Positions 15,763 to 21,890 of a stretch of 21,890 bases of DNA are shown piece after piece. The notes beneath the pieces were generated by a model. That model worked only from the letters and a program-made list of their open reading frames with translations, made no database searches and was not told the origin of the DNA. The translations under genes were made by a program, and so were the position numbers. The DNA comes from an uncultured Desulfobacterales bacterium. GTDB lineage: Bacteria > Desulfobacterota > Desulfobacteria > Desulfobacterales > JAFDCJ01. Positions within the stretch are counted from its first letter, which is position 1. Each line of letters starts with the position of its first letter. The DNA is taken from contig CALZJV010000106.1 of the NCBI GenBank assembly GCA_945787595.1, forward strand, positions 1 to 21,890, read 5' to 3'.

Positions 15763-16866
15763 TCATGCCGTCAGGCTTTTGAGTCGAAGCTTCAGATACT
15801 GTTTCAACACGGCCGGATACATAGACAGGTTAAAAAGAATATTTGTCATGCAATAACACTCATGGGTGCAAAAGCAGCCATTTTCCTCAATTGAATGAAT
15901 TACCTTTTGGGCTTGCTCGGTCATTAGAAGCCTATTTATGTTATACCCTGACTCCCTTATGTTTCCCATGCGCAAGGAAAAGGACTCACAGGGATAAACC
16001 GCTCCAGATTCTGTTAAGACAAGGTTCAATTTGCCGGCATAACAGGGAATTTGTCTTTTTTTCTGTCGCATCGTTTCATAGATAAGGCGGCGTTGGATGA
16101 TATCCTGTGCTGCTTTGAATTTGGCGCCTCTGAAGGCATAGGTATTGAATATCCCCTTTTTGAGGTTTAATTCCATTTTAGTTATGGTCTCATGATATTT
16201 TCCCAAATCAACCTGCTTCAGTGCTGGATCTGAGACTTCGCCTCTGATCAGGGAGACGGTATGGGTCCGGATCTTTTCCAGGCCGCTGACAAATTCGATG
16301 AGGTCGTCCATGTGATCCTGATTTTTTAAACAGAAAACGGTGTTGATGCCCAGCTCAAAGTTCGGGTATCTATCGAGTAGCTGCCCGAGGGCCTCATATG
16401 TGAGCATCGCCCTCTGAAAGCCTCCCTTAACACCTAGCAGGGAATCATGAACGCCTTCCAATCCCTCAAGGGAAAGCTTCACGACAATCGTGCTTTTTTT
16501 GCAAATTCGCAGTACCGCTTCTATCTTTTCTCTGATAATATCTGTGAGGAGGCCATTGGTCGGAAAAAGAATTATGGCGGGTTTGTTTTTTTGATAAAAT
16601 AAATTGGTGACCTCCACAAGATCATCCCTCAGAAATATCTCGCCACCCGAGAATGCGAGCCAGAGCAAACGCCCCATGGATGAGGACATTCTTTCGATCT
16701 CAGGCAGAGTAAGCTCGGCCGCTTTCTTTTCTGCATCGTTCTTATCTGAGAGATAAAAGCAGAAGGAGCATTTTGCATTACACCTGCGGGTCAGGAAAAA
16801 GGTGAATTGTATAATCTTACGCTTCCAAAATAGGGCGCCGATATGCCGAAAGGGCGAATAGGTCAT
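15763..16866 (-). CDS. Radical SAM protein with SPASM-like C-terminal domain
   Basis: A 367-residue radical SAM enzyme. The [4Fe-4S]-SAM motif is C29-x3-C33-x2-C36 (CNAKCSFCF). GGEIFLR at 74-80 and LSLEG at 131-135 are further core motifs. The C-terminal part has C275, C293 (YPCES) and a cluster C331, C333, C337 and C339 (CFCTHECYC), which is how SPASM/twitch domains hold auxiliary clusters. Such enzymes modify peptides, or sugars and lipids in envelope clusters. ATG 16866 is preferred over an upstream GTG because AAAAGG precedes it with good spacing. It lies 62 bases downstream of a GT2 glycosyltransferase on the same strand and converges with the B12 radical SAM gene, 14 bases away. Confidence 0.88.
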   Translation of the reverse strand: MTYSPFRHIGALFWKRKIIQFTFFLTRRCNAKCSFCFYLSDKNDAEKKAAELTLPEIERMSSSMGRLLWLAFSGGEIFLRDDLVEVTNLFYQKNKPAIILFPTNGLLTDIIREKIEAVLRICKKSTIVVKLSLEGLEGVHDSLLGVKGGFQRAMLTYEALGQLLDRYPNFELGINTVFCLKNQDHMDDLIEFVSGLEKIRTHTVSLIRGEVSDPALKQVDLGKYHETITKMELNLKKGIFNTYAFRGAKFKAAQDIIQRRLIYETMRQKKRQIPCYAGKLNLVLTESGAVYPCESFSLRMGNIRESGYNINRLLMTEQAQKVIHSIEENGCFCTHECYCMTNILFNLSMYPAVLKQYLKLRLKSLTA

Positions 16867-16928
16867 CACATTTTTCCTTTTTTCCACAACCCAAAGGTCC
16901 TTGCATTGTTGAGACAGGCCGGGGGGGA

Positions 16929-17930
16929 TTAAAAGCGAACTTTGGGAAAGCCCGGAAAGTAATTCTTTAGGACCCCTGCAAACGCGCCCACAATCACTGC
17001 CGAGGAATAAATCAACGTATAATATATTAAGGATAGACAGGCAAAAATAAACCCCGTGGCTGTATAAAAGGCCCTTATGAGTTTGGCATTGATTGAAATA
17101 TTAAAGGCAAATATCAGCGGTATAGGGTATATGAAAACAGACTTTCGAAATAATATCCATAGCACCAATAACACAAGGTTTACAAGCTGAGAGGCCACAT
17201 TAATCTTCAGTTCCAGAGAAGCGGTGCCCGAGTCGGCCAGTAAATCCCTATTGTTTATGGAATACATGGTCCAATACATGGATTTTCGGATGGCATTGTG
17301 CAAAGAGCCGATCAAAGAAAAGTTGAAGATGTGCTGCACCAATATATGCGGGTTCATGATGAGTCTATATCCTGACCGCCGTAGTCTATGGCTGAGCTCC
17401 ACATCTTCAAGTATAGGCAGGAAGTTTTCAGAAAACCCACCCATTTTCTTGAAAACGACGGCATCGATAGCCATCGCGTGAGTGGCGATATAATCCGGAT
17501 CCCTGGGCTGTTTGGTCTCTGAATAATTTATAAAGATAGACTGAAAAACGCTAAAGAAGCTGTGATCGTAAGGTATTGGTGTATAGGTACCGCCGATGAT
17601 TAAATCTGGAGCGACTTCTGAAAAAGTCCTGGCAACAAGGGAGAGCGTATCTTTTTTTAAGAGGCAGTCCGCATCCGTGAAAAACAGGATATCTCCACGG
17701 CTATTTAAAGCGCCTATATTTCTCGCTTTTGAAGCCCCGGAGGGTTTATCAAGCCGGATCAGTTTGCAGGGAAATTGGTTGATTATTTCATCAGAGTTAT
17801 CCTCGGAACAATCATCGACAACCACAACTTCAAATTTTTCGTATCTTGAAGCGAGAGCCGCTTCCAAGCATTTAGCTATCGTAGCACTTCCGTTATGGTT
17901 GGGAATTATAACTGAAATAGTGTAGATCAT
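16929..17930 (-). CDS. Membrane-anchored family 2 glycosyltransferase
   Basis: A 333-residue GT2 enzyme. The GT-A domain begins ISVIIPNHNG. It has DD at 39-40, the nucleotide-metal motif TDAD at 85-88, and the acceptor-side motif ED at 175-176, followed by HRLRRSGYRL, where most GT2 enzymes have ED..l..Rl...G. Residues about 235-320 form two or three membrane helices, so it probably works at the inner leaflet on a lipid-linked or lipid acceptor. It heads a two-gene minus-strand unit with the SPASM radical SAM protein. Its ribosome binding site is weak (GAGTGG). Confidence 0.9.
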   Translation of the reverse strand: MIYTISVIIPNHNGSATIAKCLEAALASRYEKFEVVVVDDCSEDNSDEIINQFPCKLIRLDKPSGASKARNIGALNSRGDILFFTDADCLLKKDTLSLVARTFSEVAPDLIIGGTYTPIPYDHSFFSVFQSIFINYSETKQPRDPDYIATHAMAIDAVVFKKMGGFSENFLPILEDVELSHRLRRSGYRLIMNPHILVQHIFNFSLIGSLHNAIRKSMYWTMYSINNRDLLADSGTASLELKINVASQLVNLVLLVLWILFRKSVFIYPIPLIFAFNISINAKLIRAFYTATGFIFACLSLIYYTLIYSSAVIVGAFAGVLKNYFPGFPKVRF

Positions 17931-18334
17931 AAAACCACTCGAGTCGTTCAGTATGGATTAAAGCCATCATTCGATTAACGTCTCTAAAAATATTAGCTAT
18001 AATTTCATAGAGTTGAATCAGTGCCGTCTGATAATAAAGAAAGAGCTTGCCCTGGATACTCTATTTTGTTATTCACTCAGACAATTTTCGGAAAATGATT
18101 GATCCTATTGTTAATCCTCTATATGGGCAGCTTAATTTTTTTGCGATGACCGCAACACATTATCAAATACTGCCTTGTTTTAGGAAAGCATTTTTCAGGT
18201 TCCTTTATATATCAAATTAAGAGGCCTAGCAGTCAAGGCTATTTTAAATTAAAGGGGATAAGGTGCTTTCGGCGCTCAATAAGTCACGCATCATCTGTCT
18301 ATACCCAAGCTAAGTACAACAATTCTTTTGTTAA
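17931..18334. other. AT-rich intergenic stretch with a weak plus-strand promoter candidate
   Basis: About 400 bases with no supported gene. TTAACG (17975-17980), 17 bases and TATAAT (17998-18003) form a candidate plus-strand promoter with a perfect -10 and a 4/6 -35. It points to the cytochrome-like remnant. No CxxCH coding motif is seen here in any frame I examined, so the haem-binding part of that gene is not simply frameshifted. Confidence 0.4.
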
Positions 18335-18829
18335 ATTGGGGGTAGTGGAGCTTGGAAAAAGGAGACATCCGCTCGACTGGCCGAGTCCATAACATTGGAT
18401 GTGGAAACCCTGGGTTACCAATTCCTGGGTACCCAGAAGCAGTATATCCCAACCGTCAGCGTTAACACGCAAGTAACAAATAGGGCCGGGCATCGGATAC
18501 CGGATGGCTGACCTTCCTATAACCGAGTAGTCCTGGATGTGACTGCAAAAACTGAAGACGGCACCCAGATATTTAAAGACTCGAAAATTTATATGCCACA
18601 GGCGACCACTTACTGCGACGAAAAGATGGTCTACGGGGCTCATAGAAAAGCGGTCTATATTCGCGATACAAGCCTGCAACCCATGACACCCAAAAACGAA
18701 TCGTTTGACATAAAAATCCCGAAGGATATAAGAACGGTGGATGTGATTGTGGATCTTAAATATGAGCTTGTGCCCGGTAGCATCATCCCTATCCACAAAA
18801 TAACGCGTCAAGTAACACTCGATAAATAA
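18335..18829 (+). pseudogene. C-terminal part of a multihaem-cytochrome-like protein with an in-frame TGA
   Basis: From a TAA at 18332-18334 the frame stays open to a TAA at 18827-18829, apart from one TGA at 18509-18511. Before the TGA it reads LGYQFLGTQKQYIPTVSVN and VTNRAGHRIPDG. After it comes PSYNRVVLDVTAKTEDGTQI and then a beta-rich domain ending QVTLDK. Continuity of protein-like sequence across the TGA is strong. The pattern VTN.AGHRIPDG resembles the C-terminal beta domain of some multihaem cytochromes c, but no CxxCH is present and no ATG start exists upstream, so the 5' part is missing. The TGA is either a selenocysteine codon or a nonsense mutation in a dead gene. The lost 5' end favours a pseudogene for this copy, though the family itself may use Sec. 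Confidence 0.6.
18527..18546 (+). promoter_or_regulatory. Candidate SECIS-like hairpin after the in-frame TGA
   Basis: GTAGTC (18527-18532) pairs with GACTGC (18541-18546), with one T-G wobble, around an 8-base loop CTGGATGT. The stem begins 15 bases after the TGA and the loop 21 bases after it, within the usual distance for bacterial SECIS elements. The loop contains GG but not in its first two positions, so it departs from the common model. A six-pair hairpin could also arise by chance. Confidence 0.3.
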
Positions 18830-18835
18830 TTTAAA

Positions 18836-18882
18836 AAGCATACAGGCTATGCCTGCGTGAAGCGCGCTTAGCCTGTATGCTT
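18836..18882. terminator. Perfect 14-bp hairpin, likely bidirectional terminator
   Basis: AAGCATACAGGCTA (18836-18849) is perfectly complementary to TAGCCTGTATGCTT (18869-18882), with a 19-base loop that can itself form a small GCG/CGC stem. It starts 6 bases after the stop of the cytochrome-like fragment. Flanking A residues on the left would give a T-run for minus-strand transcripts; the plus-strand side has only TTATAT. It probably ends the cytochrome-like transcript and insulates the GT39 gene. Confidence 0.65.
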
Positions 18883-18924
18883 ATATGAAGACCGGATCTC
18901 TGTCCCTAACTGCGGCAGTCCCTC

Positions 18925-20604
18925 ATGAATCAATCCAACGGCAAGCCTATTTTTTTTGCGCTGTTCATTTTCCTTCTTAATTGGCTCATATTTCTTATTC
19001 TTTTTGTTTTCCGAGCTTTTGATGATAATCGATTGACCAGCTGGAAGTGGGTATTTGCTGACATTCATATCGCGCCTATATTGGCGATTCTAATCCCAGG
19101 TTTGATTCTTGCCTATGCATTATCCAAAACATCTCATTTAGAGCGCAACCCTATTTATCTGCTTCTAATTTCATTTTTTTTAGCCGCAATTTTTTGGAAA
19201 GTACCCGAAGTAATCGTTGACGCCTCAAGATATTTCACGCAGGCCAAGCACATAAAAGTATATGGGATCGGATATTTTTTCCACGAGTGGGGTAGAGACA
19301 TTATGGCCTGGACTGATTTACCCCTTGTTCCTTTCATTTATGGCCTGATTTTTAAGTTTTTCGGGGAACATAGACTCTACATCCAGATATTTACAACCCT
19401 GCTTTTTTCCCTGACGGTTGTGCTGACCTATATGATTGGAAAGACTCTCTGGGACAAGCAAACTGGTTTTATTGGTGGGTTACTCCTATTAGGCATCCCC
19501 TACATTTATTCGCAAATACCCCTCATGCTTGTTGATATTCCGACTATGTTCTTCCTGACCCTGTCTATTTTTACCATTATCCAAGCACTGAAACAGGGAG
19601 GTATAGGTTTTATTACCATCTCATCTATTGCGCTGTTACTTACTTTTTTTTCCAAGTATTCATCATGGCTTTGGCTCACGGTTTTGTTTATAATATTTAT
19701 GGTTTTTCTGAGAATAGCACCCCAAAAGATATTCAAACGCGGCGGCGCCATTGCTCTGCTTTCGCTTCTTCTCGTAGGTACAGCAATCTCATTCAATCAT
19801 GACGTAATTTCAGATCAGATCGGGCTTCTTATAAGCTTTCAGATGCCTGGGCTCAGACGGTGGGGAGAGAGTTTCATTTCCTCATTTTTCTATCAAATCC
19901 ATCCATTTATTACGGTTGCAGCGTTGTATTCCATCTATGTGGCTTTCAGAAAAAAGGACCTGAAGTATGCGATTATAGGTTATCTGGTCTTTCTTGTCAT
20001 CTTTATGCAAATAAAGAGGATACGATACATTATTCCTTTATTTCCAATGATCACATTAATGGCCTCCTATGGACTTATGCAAATCAGAAATAGTGAAATC
20101 AGACGGTTCATAGTTTTTTGTACTATAATCTCCTCACTTGTACTGGCCTACTTTGCGTATCTTCCTTTCCTGCAAACAATAAGTATTGTTAACTTGAAAA
20201 ATTCAGGTAAATTCCTAAATTCTCTAAATGTTGCGAATATTGAAGTATTTACCCTTCCTCAGGAAAAATCAGTTATCAATCCGGCTACCTCCGTCCCTCT
20301 TCTTGATTTATTTACAAACAAAAGGGTTACTTACGTTATGGATAGTGATCCCACTGGAGTCTGGGAGAAGGCCCAAAAATCAGCCCTTAGATTTACATGG
20401 GAATATAAAAACCCTCCATATTATATGAATGATACTAAAGATTTAGGGAAGGTTACGGCTGTTGTGGTTATATCAAGCGATCCCATTCAGCTCATTCCAA
20501 GGCATATTGAGCAAAGGACAAAAAAATATAATAGTTCCAAAGAATTTAAGATCTTCAGCAATCTATTTCGGTACAGAACAGTCGTAACGGTTTACTATGA
20601 TTAA
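18925..20604 (+). CDS. GT39/ArnT-type membrane glycosyltransferase
   Basis: A 559-residue integral membrane protein with about 11-13 hydrophobic helices and a soluble C-terminal domain of about 120 residues. The acidic residues in EVIVDASRYFTQAKHI (about 94-109), in the first periplasmic loop, fit the catalytic region of the PMT_2/GT39 group. WTDLPLVPFIYGLIFKFFGE and DIPTMFFLTLSI are typical of that fold. These enzymes move a sugar from a polyprenyl-phosphate donor to lipid A, protein or other envelope acceptors on the periplasmic face. ATG 18925 has no clear ribosome binding site. It stands alone on the plus strand, after a hairpin terminator, near GT2 and radical SAM genes, which suggests envelope glycan decoration. 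Confidence 0.85.
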   Translation: MNQSNGKPIFFALFIFLLNWLIFLILFVFRAFDDNRLTSWKWVFADIHIAPILAILIPGLILAYALSKTSHLERNPIYLLLISFFLAAIFWKVPEVIVDASRYFTQAKHIKVYGIGYFFHEWGRDIMAWTDLPLVPFIYGLIFKFFGEHRLYIQIFTTLLFSLTVVLTYMIGKTLWDKQTGFIGGLLLLGIPYIYSQIPLMLVDIPTMFFLTLSIFTIIQALKQGGIGFITISSIALLLTFFSKYSSWLWLTVLFIIFMVFLRIAPQKIFKRGGAIALLSLLLVGTAISFNHDVISDQIGLLISFQMPGLRRWGESFISSFFYQIHPFITVAALYSIYVAFRKKDLKYAIIGYLVFLVIFMQIKRIRYIIPLFPMITLMASYGLMQIRNSEIRRFIVFCTIISSLVLAYFAYLPFLQTISIVNLKNSGKFLNSLNVANIEVFTLPQEKSVINPATSVPLLDLFTNKRVTYVMDSDPTGVWEKAQKSALRFTWEYKNPPYYMNDTKDLGKVTAVVVISSDPIQLIPRHIEQRTKKYNSSKEFKIFSNLFRYRTVVTVYYD

Positions 20605-20653
20605 GGCGCATCTTTTTTACATATCAAGATGATTTATTCTATTTGGCGCACTG

Positions 20654-20761
20654 GATGCTCATCTTGCCGCCCTGGCAATTGAACATGGAGCCCGTCTTTA
20701 TTCAACAGATAATGATTTCAGTCGCTTTCAATCGTTGCGCTGGACAAATCCAATAGAATAA
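20654..20761 (+). pseudogene. C-terminal remnant of a VapC/PIN-domain toxin
   Basis: A frame with no start codon reads DAHLAALAIEHGARLYSTDN followed by DFSRFQSLRWTNPIE and TAA. This is the classic end of VapC-type PIN ribonucleases: the DAHLAALA helix with one catalytic aspartate and the STDNDFSRF motif with further acidic metal ligands. The first two thirds are gone; a TGA lies in frame 18 bases upstream at about 20634. No antitoxin gene is seen next to it. It is a dead toxin-antitoxin relic and another sign of gene decay between functional genes. Confidence 0.75.
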
Positions 20762-20867
20762 AATATTATTTGGAGGTATTTTTCTATGGGAGAGATGTTT
20801 TTCCTCTTGACTCGCCCTTTAATGAGTGACTCCATTCAAGCACGGTTGATGTCCATGGCGGTGACAT

Positions 20868-21890
20868 TCAAGCCCGGTGTGCATCGTTCGGGATGATGAT
20901 GATTTCCTCCGGGCGGATTCGAACGCACACTTCTTCTTTTGTTTGAAATTGCCCCGCATAGGCAGGGGCGCGGGTGAACAAAATCCCGGCTTTGGTCTCA
21001 ATGGAGTATTCGATGACCGGCCCCATATAGGCGCTCTGAACGATAATGCCGGAAAGAGCCTGGGGTGAGGTTTCCCCTATGGGCGTAATCTCAAGGACTT
21101 CGGGTCGAAGTGAGAGCTTGACCGGGCCGTTTGGCTGGGTTGTCTTCTTTCCCTTTGCAATGTTGATCTCAGCATCGCCGAGGAATAGTTGCCTGCTTTT
21201 TCCCTCACCCCGCAACTCGGCGTCGACCACATTCGACTCACCGATGAAGTTGGCCACGAACGCCGTCTCCGGGTAATGGTACAATGACTGCGGCGGTCCT
21301 TGCTGTTCGATGGTACCTTTGCGCATGATGATGATTTCATCAGAAACGGCCAGTGCTTCGGCCTGATCGTGAGTAACATATATGGACGTGATTTTCGACC
21401 CCTGCTGAAGCCGGCGTATGTCGTCGCGCATGCTGCGGCGCAGCTTGCTGTCGATGTTGCTCAGCGGTTCATCGAACAACAGCACCTTGGGGCGGAGCAC
21501 CATAGCGCGGGCCACAGCCACGCGCTGCTGCTGCCCACCCGAAAGTTCGTCAGGGTAGCGGTTCTGATAGCCGTCCATATCCACCATTTCAAGCACTTCC
21601 CGTACACGTTTTCGGATTTCATCCGGCGCCGTCTTCAGAACGCCCAGGCCATAGCCTACATTCTGCTCCACATTCATATGCGGAAATAGCGCATATGACT
21701 GAAACACCATGCCTATGTCGCGGCGGGTAGCCGATAGATTGGTGACGTTTTCGTCACCGAACCAGATTTCTCCTGAAGAGACGGGCTCAAGCCCGGAAAC
21801 AAGCCGCAGCAGGGTTGTTTTGCCGCAACCGGATGGGCCGAGCAAGGTTGTCAAGGTGCCGGGCGCAAATTCGATGTCAACGGCGTTCAG
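20868..21890 (-). CDS. ABC importer ATP-binding protein, PotA/FbpC type (5' end outside window)
   Basis: The frame is open to the right edge; 340 residues are visible and only about the first 15-20 are missing. Walker A is GPSGCGKTT, the Q-loop VFQSYALFPHM, the signature LSGGQQQRVAVARAM, Walker B VLLFDEPLSNID, and the switch VTHDQAEAL. After about residue 230 comes a TOBE-type regulatory domain (LSLRPEVLEI ... VRIRPEEIIII), as in ATPases for Fe3+, spermidine/putrescine, 2-aminoethylphosphonate or sugar import. The nucleotide-binding part ends in FIGESN, typical of PotA/FbpC relatives. Permease and binding-protein genes probably lie to the right, upstream. Substrate is unresolved. Confidence 0.93.
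   Translation of the reverse strand: MNAVDIEFAPGTLTTLLGPSGCGKTTLLRLVSGLEPVSSGEIWFGDENVTNLSATRRDIGMVFQSYALFPHMNVEQNVGYGLGVLKTAPDEIRKRVREVLEMVDMDGYQNRYPDELSGGQQQRVAVARAMVLRPKVLLFDEPLSNIDSKLRRSMRDDIRRLQQGSKITSIYVTHDQAEALAVSDEIIIMRKGTIEQQGPPQSLYHYPETAFVANFIGESNVVDAELRGEGKSRQLFLGDAEINIAKGKKTTQPNGPVKLSLRPEVLEITPIGETSPQALSGIIVQSAYMGPVIEYSIETKAGILFTRAPAYAGQFQTKEEVCVRIRPEEIIIIPNDAHRA

Noticed and set aside
20786..20896. 36-codon plus-strand frame beginning MGEMFFLLTRPLM, with GGAGG 9 bases before the ATG
   Set aside because: The ribosome binding site is good, but the peptide resembles nothing I know and its end overlaps the last 29 bases of the ABC ATPase gene on the other strand. Not enough to call a gene.

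Overview
This window looks like chromosome from a Desulfobacterota (deltaproteobacterial) anaerobe, probably of the Desulfobacteraceae type. That placement is inferred from a mitochondrial-type aconitase, a DsrE/DsrF/DsrH-like gene trio, a TusA plus YeeE/YedE pair, many radical SAM genes, and remnants of mobile genes of kinds I associate with that group. No rRNA, intact tRNA or CRISPR array was found.

Layout. 1-5262 is a metabolic block: the tail of an unidentified gene, a zinc-free NADPH:quinone oxidoreductase (+), aconitase (-) and an enolase-superfamily enzyme (-) with a near-consensus sigma70 promoter. 5409-5455 is the 3' part of a tRNA-Phe gene without its 5' half, followed by a terminator. 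This is what tRNA-targeted integration leaves behind, so it may mark an island boundary. 5625-6009 holds a transposase remnant of the REP-associated (Y1) type and a small unknown gene.

6319-12533 is the most coherent and interesting block, a sulfur- or selenium-handling region. It contains a tight DsrE-DsrF-DsrH (TusDCB-like) operon on +. Facing it on - are two paralogous single-pass membrane proteins with C-terminal cysteines, a TusA-family sulfur carrier and a YeeE/YedE membrane transporter. Next come a divergent UspA protein with a consensus promoter and an exported single-domain rhodanese. A plausible model is uptake of a sulfur species by YedE, hand-over to TusA and relay through the DsrEFH-like complex, with the rhodanese acting in the periplasm. 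A zinc-ribbon gene remnant lies inside this block.

12828-20604 is an envelope or glycan block: a frameshifted HemY-like FAD oxidoreductase, a B12-binding radical SAM enzyme, a convergent SPASM-type radical SAM enzyme with a membrane-anchored GT2 glycosyltransferase, and a GT39-type membrane glycosyltransferase. Between them sits the C-terminal part of what looks like a multiheme cytochrome, interrupted by an in-frame TGA with a hairpin just downstream. It is either a selenocysteine codon or a pseudogene stop. The window ends with a VapC/PIN toxin remnant and the ATPase of a PotA/FbpC-type ABC importer that runs off the right edge.

Many genes here are broken: tRNA fragment, Y1 transposase, zinc ribbon, FAD oxidoreductase, cytochrome and PIN domain. 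This suggests a region with repeated insertion and decay.
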